Assembly: GCA_907163375.1 (NCBI GenBank)
Contig: CAJQUW010005783.1
Span: 62,001-126,000, forward strand
Direction: 5' to 3'
Source: Prostheceraeus crozeri
Lineage: Eukaryota > Platyhelminthes > Polycladida > Euryleptidae
Length of the DNA stretch: 64,000 nt
Shown: positions 41,328 through 51,186 of the stretch, in pieces
How the letters are laid out: every line of letters begins with the position of its first letter
How positions within the stretch are numbered: position 1 is the stretch's first letter
Translations under genes and position numbers: made by a program
The notes under the pieces: generated by a model
Told to the model about the DNA's origin: nothing
Seen by the model: only the letters and a program-made list of their open reading frames with translations
The model's database searches: none

Positions 41328-41941
41328 AGTTTGTAGATAATCATGGGAGTTTTCAAAATATCACTTCGAAATCTAAATTCTTCCGGACACTCTTGCGTAA
41401 AGTCAATGAATAAGTAACCGTATGGTTTTTCAGTAGCTGCTTGAAAAATTTCAATTAAGGCTTTTGATCCTCTGGGTGCAACTTGCCGCGCTAAAATCTC
41501 AAATTGACTTTTATCTCGCGGATTCTTGAAAATAGCATAATAGTGTGTATTCAGGTTTCGTGTACGAGCTTCTTTTCCATCAGGAAACAAATTTTGTGTG
41601 ATATAGATGATAAAGCACCTTTTATGATGTGCTGCACGAGTGAACATATCTGTAACATCTTTTGAATTCTTACTTTCTTTTAATAAATCATCCAATACAA
41701 CAACATCATTAGACTGAAGTTTATCCACTGGAATAATTCCTTCATGTCGAATAAAGTTGCGACCTTGCAATTCCTGAAATAGCGACGGTTGATAAATACC
41801 ATAACACCAAATCACTCGATTGATAGGTTCCTTAAACAACTCCCTTCTTTTATCCAATAAATTCAGCGTGAAAACAGTTTTACCTGCATGAGATGGACCT
41901 GATACAGTCAGAACTTTATCACATTGAAGTCTGAAATCCAT
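41324..41941 (-). CDS. Genome-packaging ATPase (FtsK/HerA, A32-like)
   Basis: 205 residues, intact. Walker A is SGPSHAGKT at 14-22, Walker B is VVVLDDLL at 80-87, and the sensor-like YITQNLF is at 113-119. A conserved block KNPRDKSQFEILARQ lies near 138-152. These are the hallmarks of the Polinton and poxvirus A32-type ATPase that pumps DNA into capsids. Its stop codon overlaps the next ATG by ATGA, suggesting coupled expression or simple compaction. A packaging ATPase without a capsid gene in the same element implies dependence on another element for packaging. Confidence 0.92.
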   Translation of the reverse strand: MDFRLQCDKVLTVSGPSHAGKTVFTLNLLDKRRELFKEPINRVIWCYGIYQPSLFQELQGRNFIRHEGIIPVDKLQSNDVVVLDDLLKESKNSKDVTDMFTRAAHHKRCFIIYITQNLFPDGKEARTRNLNTHYYAIFKNPRDKSQFEILARQVAPRGSKALIEIFQAATEKPYGYLFIDFTQECPEEFRFRSDILKTPMIIYKL

Positions 41942-41972
41942 TTTATTACTTTGAGATTCAACATTTGCATAA

Positions 41973-42338
41973 TTAACGTCTAGAGCTAAAGATATTACCC
42001 AATAGGTTGCCCACGGCAGGAGCTATCATTGGAAGTATTGCTGAAAGGAAACCGCCCTTTTGTGTTAGAGTTTTCCTCTTTCTTTGAAGGGTGACTTTAG
42101 GATTGGAGATGAAACGCAATTTTGTGACATATCGCTTAAGTAACTTTCGTTGTTTTGGCGCTAATTTCTTCGTCCTTAACTTTCTCACATGAGAAATAAT
42201 TTCATGAATGAATTTATCGTTGGCATGCCGTATAGCATTGTATCGCTGATTTGCTTTCATTCGTCGGAGAGCTTGAATGGCTGAAGAAAACTTTGAAGAC
42301 TTTTGACTTTTACGTTTCGTCATTTTACGTTTCGCCAT
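41973..42338 (-). CDS. Basic core-like protein with C-terminal hydrophobic segment
   Basis: 121 residues, strongly basic from the start (MAKRKMTKRKSQKSSKFS). The C-terminal KGGFLSAILPMIAPAVGNLL is amphipathic or hydrophobic. The combination recalls adenovirus pX/pVII/pVI-type proteins, which bind DNA or disrupt membranes. A homologue lies at 21399-21776, where the basic part is conserved but the hydrophobic end is lost. The function is an inference from composition. Confidence 0.65.
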   Translation of the reverse strand: MAKRKMTKRKSQKSSKFSSAIQALRRMKANQRYNAIRHANDKFIHEIISHVRKLRTKKLAPKQRKLLKRYVTKLRFISNPKVTLQRKRKTLTQKGGFLSAILPMIAPAVGNLLGNIFSSRR

Positions 42339-42356
42339 TTTCCGTGTTAGTCTTTG

Positions 42357-42719
42357 CTAAAACCTATCTTTACCACATTTGCATAGGTAATAACTATTGC
42401 GACATAAGTGACACTCGAAATGATCAATATCACAGTGGCTACATTTGCAAAGTTGAATGCAATTACGTATGAAACAGCGTTGACAAAAAGCGTGCTTACA
42501 TCTCTTGAAGATGCGCTTTTCATTTCCATCCTTTCGCTTACATACATCACAACACATAGTTTCGCCGTTACTGATGTCTATAGCAAGTATTTTTGAAGAT
42601 ATGAATTTGCTAGCCTTTTCTAAATAATAGACACATGTACAGAAGGAATATACTTCGAGAGTGAGCAGGCATAGCTCGAAAAACAGTTGTGCTACAATCA
42701 AGTACCACTGCATTTTCAA
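42357..42719 (-). CDS. Membrane-anchored RING-type zinc protein
   Basis: 120 residues. A hydrophobic segment at about 5-30 may be a membrane anchor. A dense Cys/His array follows at about 55-115: CCDVCKRK, CKHAFCQRC, CKCSHCD and CHLC. The first part fits a RING (C3HC4-like) finger, possibly extended by a second zinc site. RING proteins occur in many DNA viruses as ubiquitin ligases. The end of this gene lies 18 bases upstream of the basic protein, and its first bases overlap the preceding gene. Confidence 0.65.
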   Translation of the reverse strand: MKMQWYLIVAQLFFELCLLTLEVYSFCTCVYYLEKASKFISSKILAIDISNGETMCCDVCKRKDGNEKRIFKRCKHAFCQRCFIRNCIQLCKCSHCDIDHFECHLCRNSYYLCKCGKDRF

Positions 42720-43126
42720 TTTTTCTTTATGGAAAGTTGAATGTGAATATCTGAAATCGCTTCAATCACTAGACTGCTACCATGATGGTTAAATGCGTTA
42801 AGACGTTCAGCAATTTTTATCATATGTCTTTTAAAAAATTCTTTGGGGTGATCTACCACTTCCATTGAATAAGAAGCAAAATGGAAAGAGCGACTTTCCA
42901 CCTCTTCCTTTCCAAAATGACTAAACTTAATTTTCTCAACAAATCGCCCCATGACAATGCTATCAGAGAATGTATTCATTAACTCTAGAAATAGAGTGCT
43001 AGCATCATCGACCACTAATTCGATGTCGGTCTCATCTTTATGAAAATGTATCACATAATCTTGAACAGCTCCTTTTAAACTTTGCTTATGAAAATGTAAT
43101 GTTCCGCATTCGTTTGAGAAAGACAT
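42716..43126 (-). CDS. Unknown Polinton protein, possible remnant of the DNA polymerase N terminus
   Basis: 136 residues, intact, with SRSFHFASYSMEVVDHPKEF near 78-97 and a C-terminal block KIAERLNAFNHHGSSLVIEA. From memory this latter pattern resembles a segment near the N terminus of some protein-primed B-family polymerases in Polintons. If so, an internal deletion removed the exonuclease and polymerase domains that should follow. It may equally be a complete small protein. No polymerase catalytic motif is present. Confidence 0.35.
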   Translation of the reverse strand: MSFSNECGTLHFHKQSLKGAVQDYVIHFHKDETDIELVVDDASTLFLELMNTFSDSIVMGRFVEKIKFSHFGKEEVESRSFHFASYSMEVVDHPKEFFKRHMIKIAERLNAFNHHGSSLVIEAISDIHIQLSIKKN

Positions 43127-43213
43127 GATCGCCCTTTATCTAACCCATCCATTGCATGAAAACAACAACTCTTCTCATTGTAACATTTATTGAACCACTA
43201 TAACAAGCATGCA

Positions 43214-43768
43214 TTATAAATCAATGGTTTGAAAGAGATAAAATAAATACAGCTGATAACTATCATACAGCGAGCAATGATAACCATACAGGACTTTGGC
43301 AGTGTTGAGGTAAGGAGGAAAGAAGCATTGGTTATGAACGTAGCTACTACAACGAACAGACAAAATAGGAACACATAAATCCTTAAAACGTTTCGTGACT
43401 TCATGATAATGTTGATTCACTCTACTATCCCAAGGCGGGAGCAAAATATCATCAATGATTAGATTGGGAAATACTTTCCTCTCCTTACCAGGATTATTAC
43501 AAAAGATGCGTATAACATTGAAAGTAGCTAACCATCGTTTAAAGTCAATAAGAAGAGCACTCTCACAAGAAAAGCCATAGTCTTGCAAATATTTCAGATT
43601 AAGTCCATGAATGTGTTTTTTTGCCCATTGATCAACATTGGGATCGCAGTTGGCATGTTAATGATAGACACTAACAATCTGATATGTCCAATTGTTCATA
43701 GCAATAGCACTGAGCTCCTGTACAGGTTCACCCTCACAATCCATAAAAATGATGATAGAAGCCTAAAA
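43214..43768 (-). pseudogene. DEDDh-type 3'-5' exonuclease-like protein (one stop)
   Basis: Reading leftward from an acceptor-like tccgttttag near 43768: IIIFMDCEGEPVQELSAI carries a D-x-E motif (ATG at 43744). A stop lies at 43658-43660. HIHGLN, a WL-containing helical region, NLIIDDILLPPWD and finally HCSLYDSYQLYLF with an H-x4-D motif follow. The D-x-E and H-x4-D pair is the DEDDh exonuclease signature. A role in DNA replication or repair of the element is plausible. The acceptor suggests an upstream exon. The stop makes this copy doubtful unless it is a sequence error. Confidence 0.5.
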
Positions 43769-43795
43769 CGGAAATTACATATCTAAGGAAACGTT

Positions 43796-43965
43796 CTATA
43801 ACATATTACAAAATGAAGAATTACATCGATGCTTTTCACGACAAAATACACAAATGATATGATGGCAACGAAGAAGTAAAATGTATCTAATAAGACCACG
43901 TCTACGACACTCAAAGCACATAAGCGAATTGTCATAGGGTAGAGTTAGGAAAGGACTAGTAATTC
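43796..43965 (-). CDS. Small RING-like zinc protein
   Basis: An open frame on the minus strand with MCFECRRRG, RCHHIICVFC and REKHRCNSSFC, giving a C-x2-C ... C-x-H-x3-C-x2-C ... C-x5-C array typical of a RING finger. The frame extends upstream to 44053 but there it overlaps the 3' end of the neighbouring gene in another frame, so the real start is probably the Met at about 43920. It is the second RING-type gene of the element. Confidence 0.5.
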
Positions 43966-44730
43966 TCCTTCTTTGATTTGCGTTTTGATGCAGCATTCTT
44001 CTCCGACTTGCGCTTCGTACCACTGCTGTTAAGGATTTGATCAATTGTGTCATCCACGTTGGGTGGTTTTGGAATATATAGGATGGATTCCATATGCATG
44101 GAGAGAGAGGCTATTTTATTATCCTTGTGTCGTTCATAATATAGCCCATTCACTTTGAAAAGGATATCCCAAGTACCTTCTCCGAGCTCATCACATCTGA
44201 TGGGTATTGAATGATCTCCATCCTTTTTATAATAACTACACCAATGTGATACCGGTAGGCAAATTTGATTACCATCCCAAATCTTTCTATAGGGAGTATC
44301 CTTGTCATCTCTCGCCTTCCACTCTTGAGCAAGAGGAGTAGGAATGTCCATATTTAATGTCACATACTCCTCAATAATATCAAGTTGGTGGCGAATGTAC
44401 GGACTCACGGGGATCAGTATGTAGTCCCCATACTGATTGTGCATTATCTTGACATCCGTGGAAGGGAGCATTCCCGTTTGGAGTACTACGCCATGATCTT
44501 CATAACGCAAGCCTTGTTTAAATTTACGCTGTAGCGGTGTAGGATTATGTACCTTAGTTGTTTCTTCCACTGGCCTCAGTTGTAGATGATCTGATCGTAG
44601 CGAATTTTGTAACGTTTGACCGCCATTTTGTCCTACTAGTGCAGCAGATGGAGTAGATGCCTGAAAATGAAAAAGATTGTATTAAGTTTACGTTCAAGGG
44701 AGGAGAGGGAGGAAAGTAGCGACTTACCAT
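43956..44730 (-). CDS. Spliced Polinton protein of unknown function (first gene of the element)
   Basis: Exon 1 contributes only the ATG (44728-44730), followed directly by a GTAAGT donor. A 67-base intron (44661-44727) ends in tttcatttttcag. Exon 2 (43956-44660) is open and adds about 30 residues before the first internal start-like codon. The protein, about 235 residues, has GVVLQTGMLPSTDVKIMHNQ, DYILIPVSPYIRHQL and VSHWCSYY blocks and a Lys/Ser-rich tail resembling a nuclear localisation signal. A TATA box lies about 100 bases upstream. I do not recognise its function. The position suggests early expression. Confidence 0.6.
44661..44727 (-). other. 67-bp intron directly after the start codon
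   Basis: Donor ATG|GTAAGT and acceptor tcttttcattttt-cag type tract. The intron preserves the frame. Reading through it would give a stop-containing frame instead. Confidence 0.65.
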
Positions 44731-44828
44731 TTTAGTTGGATAATAGAATAGGGAACTAGAGAGAGAAAATGTGCGTCCGTCACTCGTGCGATTCAACGAT
44801 GGAATGATTCTCACTGTGGAAGGCTCGC

Positions 44829-44838
44829 TATTTATATA
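44829..44838 (-). promoter_or_regulatory. TATA box for the leftward Polinton genes
   Basis: The minus strand reads TCTATATAAATAGCG, a strong TATA element about 100 bases before the ATG at 44730, giving room for a 5' leader starting near 44800. Confidence 0.6.
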
Positions 44839-44890
44839 GAAATGCTTGATTCTCATTGGATGATGATCCTCATTGGACAATAACATCAAG

Positions 44891-45720
44891 TTGATTCCAA
44901 ATCTGAAATCCGTTTTCCAATCCGATGCTTCGTTTTGAAGCTACAGCCCAAAACGTCCCAAATTCTAACTCTGTCGTTTTTCGCCAATGTCCCAAAATCT
45001 TAAATGGCGTCTCACATCTAAACGAAGACATATATGAACAAGCCGTTTGTTTCACTGAATTTGTCTCACTCTTAGCTTTCAAACGAGCTATGGCACGATA
45101 AAATCCGTCCACTGGAAGCCAAAATCGAAGCGAGCTCTCCCGAGGGGGGGGGGACGTCAGCGAAAATTTTTCTCTCCGATTGCGTTCAAATTCACCATAC
45201 CGATGCAGAATTTCACGCTGAATCCGAATCTGGCCTCCGTTTTCCCATCCAATGCTTCGTTTTGGCTCCACATAAGGCAGCCATCGCAAAAATTCTAACT
45301 CTGTCGTTTTTTCGAAAAATTATGAAAATTTTTTCTCTCCGATTGACTTGAAACTCACCATACAGATAGAAAATTTCACGCTGATTCCAAATCTGAAATC
45401 CGTTTTCCCATCCGATGCTTCGTTTTGAAGCTACAGCCCAAAACGTCCCAAATTCTAACTCTGTCGTTTTTCGCCAATGTCCCAAAATCTTAAATGGCGT
45501 CTCACATCTAAACGAAGACATATATGAACAAGCCGTTTGTTTCACTGAATTTGTCTCACTCTTAGCTTTCAAACGAGCTATGGCACGACAAAATCCGTCC
45601 ACTGGAAGCCAAAATCGAAGCGAGCTCTCCCGAGGGGGGGGACGTCAGCGAAAATTTTTCTCTCCGATTGCGTTCAAATTCACCATACCGATGCAGAATT
45701 TCACGCTCAATCCAAATCTG
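44891..45720. repeat. 490-bp tandem duplication adjoining the right terminal repeat
   Basis: The segment from ttgattccaaatctgaaatc at 44891 recurs at 45381 with high identity for about 340 bases (lengths 490 per unit, second incomplete). Within it, a shorter unit of roughly 180 bases with ccgttttcccatccnatgct and ttctaactctgtcg recurs three times. The second copy runs into the terminal repeat itself, so part of the terminal repeat is present twice at the right end and once at the left. Confidence 0.85.
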
Positions 45721-46000
45721 GCCTCCGTTTTCTCATCCGAGCACTCCTTCCACTCGAAACAGCCCATTTTACAACCCAACATTCAGCAGATTGCACGAAA
45801 AACATCACACACTATAGCCTCAAGACAAATCCTGGCGGTCGCCCAAGTCCACCACGACACTCTGCCGTTCCAGAGGGGGGGGAGTCAGCGAACATTTTGT
45901 GAACGGGAACCAACCTGGCCGGCACACCACGACAGACCACAACCTCTGTCGTTCCAGAGGGGGGGGGCGCCGGTCGGGTGTTCGCCGTTTTCTTACTACT
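45547..46000 (-). repeat. Polinton right terminal inverted repeat
   Basis: Inverse of 38967-39424. It contains G-runs of 7-9 bases near 45635, 45878 and 45960 and ends CCGTTTTCTTACTACT. Confidence 0.9.
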
Positions 46001-46006
46001 ATTGTG
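46001..46006 (+). repeat. Polinton target-site duplication, right
   Basis: attgtg, identical to 38961-38966. Confidence 0.9.
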
Positions 46007-46019
46007 GACCGAAAATGTA

Positions 46020-46228
46020 TAATATTACAAATGATGGTACGTGCGTATCTGTATTATAGTTGCAAACTTCTATATCACAGTTCAGTTTTTCTGAATTACT
46101 ATTTCCATTTCGATATTACAAATGACGATATGTATATTACACTTGACAATTTCGATATTGCAGATGCAATTTCTATATTACAAATTGATGCTGCTATTAC
46201 AGTTGACGCTTTCTATATTTCACATCGG
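46020..46228 (+). repeat. Degenerate short tandem repeat
   Basis: Words such as tatattacaaatgac, ttctatattaca and attacagttgacg recur about every 25-30 bases. Confidence 0.55.
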
Positions 46229-47619
46229 AATGGTGTAGTTTTATACGGTCTTGGAAGAAAATGAAAAATAAACGAATTGTGCAATCGCAAAACCAAAAAA
46301 TATATATTTCTTTCCCAACAATAAACATAGAAGCAGGAAACATGTTATGAAAAGATCAAAATACGAGCGTATCTTCCCATACACTTCCATTACTTAACAG
46401 TGAAGACCCATTACCTGTATCCTGCCTCCGCTTCAATTATCAAGTCTCTCTATAGATAGGCCTATGCAAAATACTTTAGCTACTATCCTCGCCAGCACGA
46501 ATTTGATACGGAAAGAGGGGCACCATGATCGAAAATCACATGCCTGTATAATATAATTCTGTAATCAAACATTTCCAATCTGAATTCTGCATGCGTGCTA
46601 TCAGCTGATTATGAACATGCATAAGTATAGATGAAGATCGGAAGATCGGAACAAGACAACTGAAGTGCAGTTTTTGAATGAATTTCCTTGATAACAAATG
46701 TTTTGTCATTTTATGGCATACAAGTATCAAATTCAAATAGTCGATCATCAATTATCATACATCCCAGTGAAAAATGTGCCATCGTTTCGATGGCGCATAT
46801 CGCCATCGAAAGAATTACATGGAGAATTAGCTGAAAATTGCATTGATAGATTGATCGTGACGAAAAGATTAAGAGCAATTAAAAAATTTACCACAACCAC
46901 AAGGAGACACCATGACGATCAATCGACAGAGCGATAGTAAGGTGATGAATCGATGAGTCACTGACAAACCATAATCAAGGAACACATATGCTGCAGAAAT
47001 CAATCAATCAACAGCAACATGAGTTTGCGGTTAACTGTTGCCATCAATTATGAGCAATAACTCGACAACATATGGCGACATAATGTCCATAAGTCAAGTG
47101 GCGACCTGGCGATATGATCGCCATCATCGTATCGTCATTGATCAGACAGATTTTTTTCACTGGAATATAGCTTCCATGACTGACATTTCAAACAACTTGT
47201 CTCGCCTGTCTCCGCTTCCTTAAAGTTTAATTTATTAAAAATTCTCAAAAGATTTGCGAAATTCTTCAATGAAATTTGTTGATCCGCTTGAATTGATTTG
47301 AAAATATATAGCCTTATCAAACATCTAGTCTACATGTATATCTAGGACTATCCTTTCAGCTAAACCTGTGTCAGCCACACGTAGCCTACAGATGAGGAGA
47401 CCGGAATAAGGAAGTCTTTCCGTATAGGAATAATAAAATAAGGATTAGTCTTTCCTGATTAATAAGGATTAGTGACGCTGAAGTTCAACATAAAGAATTT
47501 TTAATGAAAACTGACTGTAATGATCACTTTGCATGTCTGCCATTTTACATATCAGTTGGTTCGAATGATTCATGATCATGAATTTGCATAAAAATGTTAC
47601 TCGATCAAAGACATATTGA

Positions 47620-47821
47620 GGCTGTTCATTAACTAAAATTATGCGGCAGAAAATTAAACCGATTTAATTATTCTGCTGGCAGAATCAGCTGACTTTTTGA
47701 AAGACGGTATAACACTGAAATCGGCAGAATATTCAGTCGGTTTCGGTGCTATAGCGTCGGTCATTAAGTCAGCTTGTAAACTTTTATTTTCTGCCTGCAG
47801 AATTTTAGTTAGTGAACAGCC
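47620..47821. mobile_element. Small MITE with about 38-bp terminal inverted repeats
   Basis: GGCTGTTCATTAACTAAAAT at the left and its inverse at the right (GGCTGTTCACTAACTAAAAT on the other strand). The length is 202 bp, with no coding capacity. A target duplication is not evident. Confidence 0.7.
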
Positions 47822-47847
47822 CCATTATGTTTGAGTTAAATATCTTG

Positions 47848-48000
47848 GTGGTTGTTCGTTAACGAAAAATTCGGACTAAGCTAAAATAATTAAATCGATT
47901 TAATTATTCTGCCGGTAGAACGATCAGTTGTGAACGCCGGCATAACAGCGAAACCGACTGGATATCCTGCCGCTTTCGGTGAACACGCATGCAATTTCTT
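47848..48000. repeat. Diverged second copy of the same MITE family
   Basis: ggttgttcgttaacgaaaaa, aatcgatttaattattctgc and a cggcataacagcgaaaccg block parallel the first copy. The right end is lost. Confidence 0.5.
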
Positions 48001-51000
48001 TGCTAGTTGTAATCCAAAAACAACTTAAAGAACTGGAGTGGGCATGAACATCTTTAAGGCACAGCACGTCGATCGTGGAAAAATGTCATGACAATTAGGG
48101 TACCTATACACAATGGAGGCTTCCACTTGATGAAATTGGAAGGCAAAGCAGCTGATCAGTGTAATTTTGTAAAGATTCACGGATATCGATGATCATTTGT
48201 ATTTCTGTTCAGATGCATTTTGAAAAAATTTCACATGTACAACTATATAGTGATGAAAATTTTCCGTGGAACATTATGGATAAAATTGGAAAATTATGGA
48301 AAAATTTGAAAGTTTTGATTTTTTTGATAGGCCTTATAATTTGAGCTCTTCCACTGCCGAGGCAGCTACGTACCAATAAATTGGGTCTAAAACTCTTAAT
48401 TTCATAATTAATTCGATTAAAGCGATCGTAGCAATACGAGTTCCGTCCGCGAATTTTTGAACCTTTGCGTCCTGGCGTCCTTTGCCAGCAGTGGCTTGTG
48501 CCATTTTGTTAGCATTTTTAATTTTCACAGACACCGTTTGGGATAACGTGAATCTTGCTTTACAATAGGGGTATAATTTCATGCAATGTGAAAGATCTGG
48601 AGCAAAAATAATGTACTTTATTTTGGAGTTTGCTAATTGTTAGCTTGAAAGTTAATTAAGCTTTATTATGCAGCTTTAATTAGTGATGCAAATTCCTCAT
48701 GTATTGATGAACAAGTGAAAGCACACAGTCCACGCAGCATTCATGAGCGACCATATTGGAGGACATAAAGACTGTAAACTCGTGAGATATTTGGACACTA
48801 AAGATATCTGTGATGAGTAAAATAATATCTATGATAGCTTCTAACTTCTGGCGTATATTGTCCGACATCTTCGCTGAGGATTCTCCATTTCTAGTTCAGA
48901 TGGTTCAGATAGTTCCAATTCGATTTCAGATCTACCCAAATGAATTTCAGATATGATCCAGAATGGAGATCTCCAGTTGAATTCAAGATCTTTTCAAAGT
49001 TGATCTTCTGACGGATATCTGAAACTCAGCAAGAGAAATCTCAAATCCATCTAATGTCTGAAATTCATTTGGAAAGATCTGAAATAGACATGGAAAAGGT
49101 GTATCCCAGTTGGCTATAAAAGTCAACATACAGGGATGATAGAGAAGTTTTCGGTCTTTGAATATTACAGTCTTTTCAGACGACTATGATAGTCTCCAAA
49201 ACAAAGGCAAAAATGTCAATCACCGAAAAATAAATTTCAAAATTTTCCAATGGAAAATTTTAGCGGACAATTTTCCATTTGCATCATTATGTACAACCAT
49301 GTGTACAACAGATCGCCTTAGCGACGAGCCTAGCTGTTGCACGCTTCAGTAATTTGATTTTCATTAAGATCCAACCTATCTTTGGACCTAGCAACATTGA
49401 TCTAAATCGGCTCCTTAATAAACAGCTGAAATGACCAAACAAGCCACTATTGTCCATTTCAGTCCAAAGATGTTCAAGTTCACTATGGCTTCAGCAAAGC
49501 GGAAATTCGGGTTTCTACATTAATGTTATTCGCGAGCACTTGCACACCGATAACAAGCCTAACTCTGTCAATCAGATTCCATCAAAGAGGTTTGGATTCC
49601 ATGGATCACATAAAAGATTGCATGATATTATTTGATTCGCGTGAGATGATCTTGTTCTGAATATCTCGGACTTGTTCGTGTGCTACAAATTTCCCAAAGA
49701 CATTGAAGTGCTTAATGTTCGATGTCTATCATAGTACCATTTCTTTGTAATGGTACATGGTCATATCAGGATTTCTGACTATGAAAGGCAAACGTCAGAT
49801 GCACAGACATCGGATTACATAATTTATAGACATCAGAATCCGATGTCTATGGCATAGAGTAAGTGTATTAGGTAGAGTGGTAATTCCGCATATTAAATCC
49901 CCAATGTACATACACTTTCGATTTAATTAAATGAATTCGGGGGGGACATAGTTGTTATTGTTGCCAAATGTGAGATATGCAAAATTTTGCGGTTTTAAAG
50001 AAATTACCGCGGATGATCATGATTGTAATGCAGAAGAAATGATGGTATTTCACAGATTCTCAGTGTCATGACGGCCTTGGAGATTTAATGTTTGTTAAAT
50101 TAGCAATTCGATGGGTTCTTATTACTTTCATACTCAACCTCAAGAGTATTTTCCTATGCGTGATCATATCACAGGCAACCTGCCACTGGTAGAGCAAAAT
50201 CACATAATCAAAGACAAATGACTTCATTTAACTTTGAAAAATGTAATGGTTCCGCATAACTATTCAGATTCATGAAATGAAACATGAATTAAGTAAATCA
50301 TAAAAATGCCAGTGAAAATTGAATTAAAAAGTTGAAATTTCAGCCAAGAACGAATGATATCACGATTTCTTCTTGAAGACCCATTGCAATACGGATCTTG
50401 AAATTCCCTAGATAATCAGCCTAATTTTCACTTAGTTAGGCTGATTATTAGCAAATACTCATGCCTGATATCCAACTTGTTTCATACTATTCATATAAGG
50501 GCGTCATCTCGGTAGTGTATAAATTTGCAAACTTTTGCCTTTTTTAAAACTGCTCAAATAATTTTTGAACCACGGGAACGCAATCTCTGCAAAAAACTGA
50601 ATCCTTCAATATAAAAATTTTCACTCTATACAGATTCTTTTTTTATGATCAATGGTCAGATGCTTAAAATGTTGATGGAAAGGCAAATTCATAATTGCCT
50701 CATACAGCGATTTTTGACTGAATGCAACATGCTGCACGATGAAGATCCTTCACTCCCCGCTGTTCACATTCTGATATTTACTATACTCAAAAACTATTTC
50801 TTCCGTTGCAGCAGGTACATCTCATTTAATTGTGATGCAGACATTGTTTAACTGTCATGCCGCTGAAACTTGGTGAAAATCAATGTATTGCAGATAGTCA
50901 TGCAGTCTGAAAAATGCTACCGAACTATAACTCACAACCTAAAAAGGCTAGGCTCACAAAAATAATTGAACGTATGTTTAACTTGAAATTATATAAATAA

Positions 51001-51186
51001 TTGAATGGTTGTGATTGGTCACTATCTGTATTTTTAATTCTTCAATTAATTTTTACATGCTGCTTGCGATTTTAAATGTTAAGCATGGAAAATTGAATTC
51101 CAGCTTTGCGTGAATGACATTTCGAAATTTCATTAAAATCTTTTCATTGGTTAAAAACATATGCAAATTGATCCAATCCGAACGAA

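Larger units (their letters stand above)
38967..46000 (-). mobile_element. Polinton/Maverick, 7.0 kb, complete ends, reduced gene set
   Basis: The ends start AGTAGTAAGAAAACGG and are inverted copies for about 455 bases. They are flanked by a 6-bp duplication attgtg. AG...CT termini and a 6-bp duplication are diagnostic of Polintons. All genes lie on the minus strand: a spliced early-type gene, RING-like protein, exonuclease-like protein, unknown protein, RING protein, basic protein, packaging ATPase, conserved unknown and integrase. DNA polymerase B, protease and capsid genes are missing, and normal Polintons are 15-20 kb. It is therefore an internally deleted copy or a distinct compact form. 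Confidence 0.92.
46229..51186. other. Mostly unassigned sequence
   Basis: No convincing gene. An 82-codon minus-strand frame at 48334-48582 ends in DPIYWYVAASAVEELKL and could be an exon, but splice sites and homologues cannot be judged. A short perfect hairpin (12-bp arms taatcagcctaa, 50413-50447) and GATCTGAAAT-rich degenerate sequence (48890-49090) were noted, plus the small inverted-repeat elements listed separately. Confidence 0.45.

Noticed and set aside
42550-42600. A second hammerhead near gtttcgccgttactgatg
   Set aside because: On either strand the CUGAUGA core is absent or misplaced relative to GAAA.
44554-44889. 111-codon minus-strand frame covering the TATA box and intron
   Set aside because: It overlaps the promoter and the spliced start of the first Polinton gene and has low-complexity content; treated as non-coding.
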